Assembly: GCA_002448495.1 (NCBI GenBank)
Contig: DJYL01000132.1
Coordinates: 1-7,094, forward strand
Direction of reading: 5' to 3'
Length of the DNA stretch: 7,094 nucleotides
Source: Pseudoselenomonas ruminantium
GTDB taxonomy: Bacteria > Bacillota > Negativicutes > Selenomonadales > Selenomonadaceae
The notes beneath the pieces were generated by a model that saw only the letters and a program-made list of their open reading frames with translations, was not told where the DNA came from and made no database searches. A program made the position numbers and the translations under genes. How positions within the stretch are numbered: the stretch's first letter is position 1; every line of letters begins with the position of its first letter. Shown here piece after piece: positions 1 through 6,124 of this stretch.

Positions 1-2195
1 TGTCCTTTCATAACATGGGAATGGGCATGGCAGAAAAAATCCGGGAAAAAATCCGGGAGTTTTTGCCCCGGGCAGTGGTCGCGGGCATGACTGAAATGCT
101 GTTTACGCCGGAGGGAACCACAAGCTATGTACGCATCAACTGTTCTTTTTTCCAGAATGCCAAGGTGCGGCTCTTAGAATATGATGGTGTACCGGAAAAT
201 TTTGGCAAGTTAGGGCTGGAAATGGGGCAGAAGGTAGCAGCCATGCAGGATGTCCGGGCAGCAATGGTTCTGGGGGTTATGGCGCCGAAGTTAAGCAAGT
301 TCATTGATAACTTTGTGGTTGGCAATGAAAATGTGGTGGTCTTTGGTGCCATTGCCGGCATGTATGAAGAGGTCATTGATACGGTTGAGGAAACAGCGTT
401 GAGCAGCAGCCTGTTTTCTGTAGACCCCGGCAATAAGGAGGCCAATCAATTCATTTTGGGCAGTGCTCCTATGGCGCACGGGCTGGCAGTGGTCTTGTTT
501 AGTGGGCAAAAACTGAGTGTCCGGGCGGATTACACTTTGGGGTGGAAACCGTTGGGCAAGGAAATGACCATTACAGAAACCATGGGACAATGCGGCATCA
601 GTAAGCTGGATGATATGCCGGCCGTGGATATTTACCGGCATTATTTGAAGGTCGTTCCCGATGAAAATTTCCTGCAGAATATTGCAGAATTCCCCATGGT
701 CATTGACCGGAATGATTGTCTGATTGCCCGGGTGCCGCCGGGGTTTGATGAAGAAGGGCGGATTTTCTTCACCGGTGATGTGCGGGTGGGGGAAAAGGTA
801 CGCTTGTCTTATGCCGTGCTGGAGGATTTTCTTCATGAGACGGAACTGGCCAGTGAGAAGATGAGCCAGTTTGCGCCGGAAGCCTTGTTCCTCAATATAT
901 GCGGCAGCCGCGGTTTGTTCCTGCAGGAAAAAGCCCAGCTGGAAACCATCTATTATCAGCGCAGTGCCAATCAGTTAAATGCGTGCAGCGGCACAGGTGA
1001 AATTTACTGCTATCAAGGGCATGGCGGAATTCTCAACTGTGCATTGGTGGCGGTGGGATTCCGGGAGGGCAGCAGCAAGTCAGCACTTACCGTCTATGAT
1101 GAACCGATGGAGGAAGCGGCGAATGCGCCGGTGCGTTTATCCGCAAGAGTAGCAGCTTTCTTGGAGGCCGTAACCAAAGAATTGGAGGAAACGAATCAGG
1201 AACTGCGGAATATGGCAACGGAGACGGAAAAGTCCAGCATTGACAAATACCGGTTCCTATCCAGTGTCAGCCGGGATATTGCCGAGCCTTTGCAGACGGT
1301 TATTGAAATGGATTTGCGGGTGCAAAGGGAAAGCAAGGAACCACATATCCGTGCTTATGCCAAGGAAAGCCGGATAGCAGGACGAAAGGTCTATGGGGTT
1401 ATTCAGCGCATCTTTGACTTTTTGGCAATGGAAGCGGGACATTTCAAACTTAACGAGGGCGAGTACCGCCTGAATCATTTGTTGGATTCCTTGCGGGCAG
1501 AATTGGCAGAATCCGTTGAGTCCAAGGGCATTGCCTTAGAATTTCTATTGGAAGGCGATGTACCCAGTGTGCTCTATGGCGATGAATTGCGGCTGCGGCA
1601 GCTTTTGATTAATCTGCTGGGCAATGGGGTGAAATACACCCAACAGGGCAGTGTGGTGCTGGGGATTAAGGCAGAAAAGACCGGGGCAGCGGAAACGAAA
1701 CTTCACGTCAGCGTCAAGGATACGGGCATTGGCATGACAGAAGAACAGATGGCTGAACTGCAAAAAATTCTGGATATGAATGTGGATGCCAGCACCACTA
1801 CGTTAAATGACACGGGCATTGGCATCAGCGTAACCCAGCGGATTCTCAAAATGATGGGCAGCGGCCTGTCTATCCGCAGCAGGCTGGGGGAAGGCTCAGA
1901 ATTATCTTTTGCGCTGCGGCAGCGGGTTCTCAGCTGGATTCCTCTGCGGCAGGAGGCAGATAATTTAGAGCGTGTTGAGCAAGAGGAAACGGAAACAATC
2001 AGTCCGGAAGAACTGGCAGAAACATGGGAGGCTCTGCGGGAAATCGCAGATGCCCAGGAGAAGGAAAGCCTTGACTATATGCTGGAAACCTTGACGGGGT
2101 ATACCCTGCCTGAACGGGAAGCTGCTTTGCTGCTTGAATTGCAGGCAGCAGCAAAGGAGGAAAACTGGGCTTTAATTCAGAAGCTGGTACAGTAA
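1..2195 (+). CDS. FIST-domain sensor fused to a degenerate histidine kinase (5' partial)
   Basis: The frame is open to the left edge, so the gene starts upstream. The ATG at 15 is only the first Met in view, and the opening part of FIST_N is missing. Numbering from that Met, residues 1-195 resemble the rest of FIST_N and about 205-350 resemble FIST_C, including FFTGDVRVGEKV and a GEIYCYQG segment. Residues 375-412 look like a coiled-coil linker. A HisKA-like helix pair follows (about 410-475), then a HATPase_c domain (about 515-635) with N box N533/N537/K540, G1 DTGIGM (569-574) and G2 DTGIGIS (599-605). FIST domains are thought to bind small ligands such as amino acids. No membrane segment, signal peptide or receiver domain is visible, so it is probably a cytoplasmic sensor. 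The usual H-E-I-R-T-P-L motif reads R-D-I-A-E-P-L, so the phosphoacceptor His is Arg420 (codon CGG at 1272-1274). A helical tail (about 660-726) without any His ends the protein. The family call is firm; kinase activity is doubtful. Confidence 0.88.
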   Translation, partial: SFHNMGMGMAEKIREKIREFLPRAVVAGMTEMLFTPEGTTSYVRINCSFFQNAKVRLLEYDGVPENFGKLGLEMGQKVAAMQDVRAAMVLGVMAPKLSKFIDNFVVGNENVVVFGAIAGMYEEVIDTVEETALSSSLFSVDPGNKEANQFILGSAPMAHGLAVVLFSGQKLSVRADYTLGWKPLGKEMTITETMGQCGISKLDDMPAVDIYRHYLKVVPDENFLQNIAEFPMVIDRNDCLIARVPPGFDEEGRIFFTGDVRVGEKVRLSYAVLEDFLHETELASEKMSQFAPEALFLNICGSRGLFLQEKAQLETIYYQRSANQLNACSGTGEIYCYQGHGGILNCALVAVGFREGSSKSALTVYDEPMEEAANAPVRLSARVAAFLEAVTKELEETNQELRNMATETEKSSIDKYRFLSSVSRDIAEPLQTVIEMDLRVQRESKEPHIRAYAKESRIAGRKVYGVIQRIFDFLAMEAGHFKLNEGEYRLNHLLDSLRAELAESVESKGIALEFLLEGDVPSVLYGDELRLRQLLINLLGNGVKYTQQGSVVLGIKAEKTGAAETKLHVSVKDTGIGMTEEQMAELQKILDMNVDASTTTLNDTGIGISVTQRILKMMGSGLSIRSRLGEGSELSFALRQRVLSWIPLRQEADNLERVEQEETETISPEELAETWEALREIADAQEKESLDYMLETLTGYTLPEREAALLLELQAAAKEENWALIQKLVQ

Positions 2196-2214
2196 AAATT
2201 TATATTTTTTCTTT

Positions 2215-2242
2215 TTGACCTATTGACTTTTTGACTATTTGA
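2215..2242 (+). repeat. Four TTGA-headed direct repeats, 8-base period, over the hsp20 promoter
   Basis: Four octamers follow each other without a gap: TTGACCTA (2215), TTGACTTT (2223), TTGACTAT (2231) and TTGAGTTA (2239). The first three share TTGAC. The second contains the -35 hexamer, and the fourth runs into the -10 box. The array looks like a stacked operator for a repressor or activator of the heat-shock gene. The core recalls the reverse complement of the CtsR box, but the 8-base period differs from the 10-base period of the classical CtsR tandem site. The repeats are seen directly; the operator role is inferred. Confidence 0.6.
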
Positions 2243-2250
2243 GTTATAAT
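2223..2250 (+). promoter_or_regulatory. SigmaA-type promoter of hsp20
   Basis: The -35 box is TTGACT at 2223-2228 (consensus TTGACA). The -10 box is a perfect TATAAT at 2245-2250, with a 16-base spacer. The start of transcription should fall near 2257, which is about 114 nt before the hsp20 ATG and exactly at the foot of the first leader hairpin. The promoter begins 28 bases after the stop of the FIST-kinase gene, so hsp20 has its own transcription start even if upstream transcripts read through. Confidence 0.75.
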
Positions 2251-2256
2251 AAAATT

Positions 2257-2294
2257 GTAATCAGGAAAGAGGTTATGAAAGACCTCAGGATTAC
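2257..2294 (+). promoter_or_regulatory. Leader hairpin 1 at the predicted 5' end of the hsp20 mRNA
   Basis: GTAATC (2257-2262) pairs with GATTAC (2289-2294). An inner stem is formed by GAGGT (2269-2273) and ACCTC (2282-2286), with an 8-nt loop. The two stems are separated by an asymmetric internal loop of 6 and 2 nt. Because it begins at the predicted +1, it could protect the transcript from 5' decay or be part of a folded regulatory leader. The pairing is visible in the sequence; the function is inferred. Confidence 0.45.
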
Positions 2295-2310
2295 AGAATG
2301 TTTACAAATA

Positions 2311-2340
2311 GTCAAGAGAGGCACAGCAAGCTCCCTTGAC
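2311..2340 (+). promoter_or_regulatory. Leader hairpin 2, whose 3' arm can also pair with the hsp20 ribosome binding site
   Basis: GTCAAGAGAG (2311-2320) faces CTCCCTTGAC (2331-2340). This is a 10-bp stem with one A-C mismatch and a 10-nt loop. The segment TCCCTT (2332-2337) within the 3' arm can instead pair with AAGGGG (2356-2361), which is the Shine-Dalgarno site of hsp20. The two pairings exclude each other, which gives a possible on/off switch for translation. The complementarity is seen directly; switching is a hypothesis. Confidence 0.45.
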
Positions 2341-2354
2341 CGGTATAGATTTAG

Positions 2355-2361
2355 AAAGGGG
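2355..2361 (+). promoter_or_regulatory. Ribosome binding site that fixes the hsp20 start
   Basis: AAAGGGG lies 9 nt before the ATG at 2371. This site, together with the typical Hsp20 opening MFGLVPFG, supports 2371 over the more upstream in-frame TTG at 2239, which overlaps the promoter, and over the ATG at 2275. Confidence 0.7.
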
Positions 2362-2370
2362 TTGCTGATT

Positions 2371-2832
2371 ATGTTTGGTTTGGTTCCATTTGGTACGCGT
2401 AAGGATTTGGCAACGGGGAATGCTCCGCAGAGTATCTGGGATGTCTTCAATGAGCCATTCTTCAATGATGATTTCTTCCCCACGATGTCAGGCATTAGTT
2501 CCGGTGGCGGGATGCGGGTGGATGTCAAGGATAACGGTGACAGCTATGAATTGACCGCCGACCTTCCCGGCATGAAGAAAGAGGATGTAAAACTCAGTTA
2601 TCAGAACGGTTATCTGACCATCGCTGCCCAGCAGCAGGCCGAGAATAACCAGCAGGATGACAAGGGCAATTACATCCGCCGTGAACGCCGCATGGGTTCT
2701 GTGAGCCGTTCCTTCTACATCGACAGCATTGATGAAAGCCGTATTGATGCAGAATTCAAGGATGGTGTCCTCCATGTGAAGATGCCGAAAGCCGCAGAGG
2801 TTGACCATTCGACCACAATCCATATCCGCTAA
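2371..2832 (+). CDS. Hsp20/alpha-crystallin small heat-shock protein
   Basis: This 153-aa protein has the normal length and layout of a bacterial small heat-shock protein, an ATP-independent chaperone that forms oligomers and holds unfolding proteins for refolding by other chaperones. A short N-terminal arm with Phe-rich stretches (about 1-48) is followed by the alpha-crystallin domain (about 49-140). That domain includes ELTADLPGMKKEDVKLS and the signature A-x4-G-V-L at 127-134 (AEFKDGVL). The C-terminal I-x-I anchor motif is I150-H-I152, near the very end. The start at 2371 was chosen for its Shine-Dalgarno site and the family-like N-terminus. The reading frame stays open upstream to 2239, but that stretch contains the -10 box. 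The gene has its own promoter with a repeat array, a structured leader and a strong terminator 29 bases downstream, so it is probably monocistronic. The family assignment is very secure. Confidence 0.95.
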   Translation: MFGLVPFGTRKDLATGNAPQSIWDVFNEPFFNDDFFPTMSGISSGGGMRVDVKDNGDSYELTADLPGMKKEDVKLSYQNGYLTIAAQQQAENNQQDDKGNYIRRERRMGSVSRSFYIDSIDESRIDAEFKDGVLHVKMPKAAEVDHSTTIHIR

Positions 2833-2861
2833 TCGTTATTAAGTTGTCCATAAACAGGATA

Positions 2862-2899
2862 GTCAAAAGGCTCTCCCCGTTGGGGGAGAGCCTTTTGAC
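2862..2899. terminator. Bidirectional intrinsic terminator between hsp20 and the PP2C gene
   Basis: The arms GTCAAAAGGCTCTCCCC (2862-2878) and GGGGAGAGCCTTTTGAC (2883-2899) are perfect complements with a 4-nt GTTG loop. The GC-rich core is flanked by an A-run on the left and a T-run on the right, so it can act as an intrinsic terminator in both directions. It lies 29 bases after the hsp20 stop and 13 bases after the stop of the convergent PP2C gene. Confidence 0.92.
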
Positions 2900-2912
2900 G
2901 TATGTATTTTAA

Positions 2913-5090
2913 TCATTGAGGCTTATCGCCGTAGTAGGACAAGGCCAGCATGGTAATGTCATCGGATTGGGCGGCTGTGCCAACGTGGCTGGACAAAGAT
3001 TTTTGCACCGCAGCCAAAAGTTCCTGCAAATTCAAGCTGTTTGTCTCTGGTGCGTTCAAGGTCTGCAGCAGGCGTTCTTCGCCATAAAGTTCTTCTGCCT
3101 CGTTCAAAGCTTCGGTTACGCCGTCGGTATAGAGGAATAGTTTATCACCTGGTTCCAGTGTCAAGTCCTGACCGACAAAGTTAAGTTCATCCATTCCGCC
3201 CAGAACGAAATTGCGTTTCACATTCATATAGGAGAATTTATTTTCCTTTGACCGGTATACAAGCGGCGGGTTATGTCCTGCATTGACATAGGTAAAATGT
3301 CCTGTCTTGATATTCAGCAGTCCCACAAAGGCCGTGACAAACATCATGGCATCGTTATTCTGGCAGAGCTGGTCATTGGTGCAGGATACCAGTGGTGCCA
3401 AATCATTGCTGCCACTCATGGTGAGGGCGAAGTTTTTGAGGATGGTTTTGGCAATCACCATAAAGAGCGCCGCCGGCACCCCTTTGCCGGACACATCGGC
3501 AATGGTGATCATGACGTGATTTTCATCCACCATATAAAAATCGTAAAAATCGCCGCCGACCTCTTTGGCCGGGTGCATATTCGCATAAATATCGAATTCC
3601 TTTTTTTCCGGGAAAGGTGGGAAAATACGGGGAAGCATACTTTCCTGTATATTGGTCGCCACGCTAAGCTCTGTGGAAATGCGCTCCTTATCAGCCGTGA
3701 CCTGTGCCAGATTCTTCATTTGACTTTGTAATTCATCGGTCATGGCATTGAAGCAGACTGCCAGATGTTCGATTTCGTTGCCGGTATTGATGGACAGTTT
3801 CTTTTCCAGATTGCCGCTGGCGATTTCCCGCACACCATCAGCCAGTTCGTGAATGGGACTGACGAAGCGCTCAGCCACCCGGTTACTGATAAAGGGAACT
3901 GCCAGCAGGAATAATCCTGCCAGAACCAGTACCGCCAGCAGTGTGCGGTGGATGGACTGGTTCAGTATCCCGATAAAGTCGGCGGTAGTCTGCTCAATTA
4001 CCTCGGCATTGGCCTGAACTGGACTGTCAACCTCGGCAGCTTCCATAACAATGCCATAGCTGGCATTCATTTCCGTTATCGGTGTGTAAGCCAGATAGCA
4101 GGGAGTGCCGTCAATTACGACTTCACTGATGCCCGTTTCTTTGGCCGTCATCTGTTGGGCTATCTGGGCCAGTGCTTCATCTTCAGAATCAAGCAGGCTT
4201 TTTCCTTCCGGTCCAGTGGCCTGCAAAACACCGCTGTCTTTGGCGGAGAAGATAATATGTCCCTGAGTATCCATCAAAAAGCCGTAGCCGGTTTCACCCA
4301 GACGGGTGCCTTCAATGACCTCGCTTACCTGAGTCAAAAACATACCGGCACCCACAACCCCGGCAACTTCCCCAGCCTGGTCATAGTATGGGGCGGCACA
4401 GGTTATGCCTAAATTACCGCTGTATAAGTCATGGAACACATTGGAAAAAATCAGCTTTTTCTGTGTGGTGGCGTCATGGTACCAGGGGCGTGTTCGAAAG
4501 TCAATGGTGAAAGGCTCAGTCTCACCGTTCTTAAATTTTTTGTCTGAACGGTCATCTACGGTGATGCAAAAACCAGTGGCCGAAGCGACATAGACGGCAG
4601 CCACGGTGTCCTGACTGGAGTTTATCTGAAACAGCCAGTCCTGTAAATTTGCGGTAAGGCCAATTTCCCGCTGCAGAGCAGCACTGCCTTTGGAGACCGT
4701 GGGAGCATACTGCAGCTGCGCCGAAAGCTGCCCAGCCAGTTCACGGCGTGGTTCGGCAACTTCGCGCAGGTGGTAGTCCTGTGGAGCCTGCTTGATTTTT
4801 GTCATTTCCCGTGACAGCATGGTTACATTTTGGCCCAGATTTGCAAATATCAACTCTATCTGTTTGCCACGGTTAGTCAGCATGCGCCGGAGATCGCCCT
4901 TTAGATCCTCGCGCAGAATGGCACTGCTGTTGTCGGCGGCAGACTGGCCGATGCTCTGGCCTATCTGCACGGCATGGGAACGGATATTATTCATGCCGTA
5001 GAGAAAAATGCCCCCCACCAGCAACAGTGTCCCCAGACAAAATAACAGCAGCAGAAAAAGCGTTTGTTTTTTGATGCCCATATTACCCAT
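2913..5090 (-). CDS. Membrane sensor phosphatase: dCache - HAMP - SpoIIE/PP2C
   Basis: This 725-aa protein is a transmembrane Ser/Thr phosphatase of the RsbU/SpoIIE type. Such enzymes dephosphorylate STAS-domain anti-anti-sigma proteins in partner-switching pathways. A first membrane helix (about 10-31) leads to an extracytoplasmic dCache-like sensor (about 35-380) with R-x-W-Y at 201-204. A second membrane helix (about 383-402) is followed by HAMP (about 402-456, Pro412 and Glu438) and a short helix with the IQESMLP motif (481-487). The PP2C domain (about 500-720) keeps its metal-binding acidic residues: GGDFYD (D514, D517), ADVSGKG (D532), YTDG (D656) and SDD (D710, D711). It should therefore be active. 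The start at 5090 has AGGGG 8 nt upstream and overlaps the end of the acetyltransferase gene by 8 bases, which suggests translational coupling. It is the last gene of the operon, ahead of the shared terminator. The ligand and substrate are unknown. Confidence 0.93.
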   Translation of the reverse strand: MGNMGIKKQTLFLLLLFCLGTLLLVGGIFLYGMNNIRSHAVQIGQSIGQSAADNSSAILREDLKGDLRRMLTNRGKQIELIFANLGQNVTMLSREMTKIKQAPQDYHLREVAEPRRELAGQLSAQLQYAPTVSKGSAALQREIGLTANLQDWLFQINSSQDTVAAVYVASATGFCITVDDRSDKKFKNGETEPFTIDFRTRPWYHDATTQKKLIFSNVFHDLYSGNLGITCAAPYYDQAGEVAGVVGAGMFLTQVSEVIEGTRLGETGYGFLMDTQGHIIFSAKDSGVLQATGPEGKSLLDSEDEALAQIAQQMTAKETGISEVVIDGTPCYLAYTPITEMNASYGIVMEAAEVDSPVQANAEVIEQTTADFIGILNQSIHRTLLAVLVLAGLFLLAVPFISNRVAERFVSPIHELADGVREIASGNLEKKLSINTGNEIEHLAVCFNAMTDELQSQMKNLAQVTADKERISTELSVATNIQESMLPRIFPPFPEKKEFDIYANMHPAKEVGGDFYDFYMVDENHVMITIADVSGKGVPAALFMVIAKTILKNFALTMSGSNDLAPLVSCTNDQLCQNNDAMMFVTAFVGLLNIKTGHFTYVNAGHNPPLVYRSKENKFSYMNVKRNFVLGGMDELNFVGQDLTLEPGDKLFLYTDGVTEALNEAEELYGEERLLQTLNAPETNSLNLQELLAAVQKSLSSHVGTAAQSDDITMLALSYYGDKPQ

Positions 5091-6111
5091 GATAATTTCC
5101 CCTGTTCAGATAGCACGTATTTACGTATTCACGCAGATATTCTCCGGCCTCCGCTATGGCAAGCGAGGTGAAGTCTATCTGTATGCGGCCGGGATTATGC
5201 AGCAGCATGAACTCATTTTTGCCGGATATCGGCCTGAAGCCGGTGAAAAAATAACCAAGCCGGCGCAGCTCATGATAGGCTGCTACAGCACGTTCGTCAC
5301 TGACATTTAACATGATATTGAAGGTTTGCTGCGGGTCTTGATAGTTTTCTTCGATACTGCTGATGCGTGCGGCAAGATCCGCGCCGCTTTCCTCCACCCA
5401 GATAGAACAGCTGGCCTGTCCGGCATCGTTTTCCACCAGACAATGGCTTTCCCCGGACAAGGGAACAAAGCTGCTTTCCGTATTTACCTTTACGCCCAGT
5501 GAGTCATAAACCTGTCGGGCTATATTGGTATGTTCGGCAGGGACATAGATAGTTCCTGCATTATCTTTTTCCTGACATTTGACAATGATGATATGATGGT
5601 GCTTCGTATTTTTATCGCGGACAAAGGAATGGAAAATATTTTGGATGGCCAATACGGAGGGCATAAAGCCGCAGGGCACAAAACCGAGATGCCCCATAGC
5701 GCGCTGCGAAATATCGTGATAGGTGACGGAAAAACCGTAGCCTGCGGAAATGCCCGGCATCGCTGCCATTTTATCTAGGGCCATTTGGAACAGGGTGTTC
5801 ATGATGCCAAAACGGCGGTATTCCCTTAATACCACCCCGGTTATCCACTCGCACGTGGTCTCATGAGGCATATTCAGTTTCAGCCCCAGAGCTGCGGCAA
5901 TTTTTCCCTCGGCCTCCGCCACCAGAAAATGAAATTCGCCTTTAGCCACGCCGTTTAGGATAAAATCCGGTTCGTAAAACTCCGGCTTTAGATAGGTGCT
6001 GCTATATTCATCCTTAATGCAGGCAATAAGCCCTGTAACATCGGCAGGGCGAAATTCGCGATACCCCACCTGCAGCTGCTTGCCGTCTCTTTCAGCCATT
6101 TTGTATTTCAT
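5083..6111 (-). CDS. Two-part GNAT-family acetyltransferase in a partner-switching operon
   Basis: This 342-aa cytoplasmic protein is about twice the length of a single GNAT domain. Residues 16-160 form a recognisable GNAT unit that would transfer an acetyl group from acetyl-CoA: the opening YREFRPAD, the strand LVAEAEGKIAAALGL, the acetyl-CoA loop region VVLREYRRFGIMNTL (93-107) and the late motif RAMGHLGF (137-144). The loop reads R-R-F-G-I-M, where Q/R-x-x-G-x-G/A is usual, so cofactor binding may be modified. Residues 165-342 look like a second, diverged GNAT-like half (NVSDERAVAAYHELRRLGYF at 269-288). The ATG at 6111 has AGGAG 8 nt upstream, and this site overlaps the stop of the MATE-fusion gene. 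The substrate cannot be told from sequence. The fixed position between a GHKL gene and a PP2C gene suggests a regulatory target rather than antibiotic resistance. Confidence 0.82.
   Translation of the reverse strand: MKYKMAERDGKQLQVGYREFRPADVTGLIACIKDEYSSTYLKPEFYEPDFILNGVAKGEFHFLVAEAEGKIAAALGLKLNMPHETTCEWITGVVLREYRRFGIMNTLFQMALDKMAAMPGISAGYGFSVTYHDISQRAMGHLGFVPCGFMPSVLAIQNIFHSFVRDKNTKHHHIIIVKCQEKDNAGTIYVPAEHTNIARQVYDSLGVKVNTESSFVPLSGESHCLVENDAGQASCSIWVEESGADLAARISSIEENYQDPQQTFNIMLNVSDERAVAAYHELRRLGYFFTGFRPISGKNEFMLLHNPGRIQIDFTSLAIAEAGEYLREYVNTCYLNRGNYHG
5099..5103 (-). promoter_or_regulatory. Ribosome binding site of the PP2C gene
   Basis: AGGGG (minus strand) lies 8 nt before the ATG at 5090, inside the 3' end of the acetyltransferase gene. 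It favours this ATG over the in-frame ATG at 5081, which would be about 17 nt away. Confidence 0.6.
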
Positions 6112-6119
6112 AAAGCAAT

Positions 6120-6124
6120 CTCCT
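6120..6124 (-). promoter_or_regulatory. Ribosome binding site of the acetyltransferase gene
   Basis: AGGAG (minus strand) lies 8 nt before the ATG at 6111. It overlaps the TAG stop (6125-6123) of the preceding gene, so translation of the two genes is likely coupled. Confidence 0.65.

Noticed and set aside
291..836. 181-codon minus-strand reading frame opposite the FIST region
   Set aside because: It is opposite an unambiguous FIST domain and shows no family-like motifs, so it is an antisense shadow.
2194..2209. AAAAAT/ATTTTT hairpin as a terminator for the FIST-kinase gene
   Set aside because: The stem is only six A-T pairs, starts inside the stop codon and has no GC core. Termination here is unsupported and read-through into hsp20 is possible.
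2214..2237. Classical CtsR operator
   Set aside because: The TTTGACC core occurs once at 2214-2220, but the next copy falls 8 rather than 10 bases later and lacks the full heptamer. It is therefore reported as an unassigned repeat array.
2239..2370. Extended hsp20 reading frame from the TTG at 2239
   Set aside because: The TTG overlaps the last repeat and lies upstream of the -10 box, so it would not be on the mRNA made from the visible promoter. It also has no Shine-Dalgarno site. The start at 2371 has one and matches the family N-terminus.
2257..2370. ROSE-type RNA thermometer
   Set aside because: TTGCT occurs after the Shine-Dalgarno site rather than in an upstream arm pairing with it, so the known ROSE arrangement is not met. 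Only a general structured-leader claim is made.
3273..4412. Long plus-strand reading frames opposite the PP2C gene
   Set aside because: They are antisense shadows of a clearly conserved coding sequence. They have no recognisable domains and no convincing ribosome binding sites.
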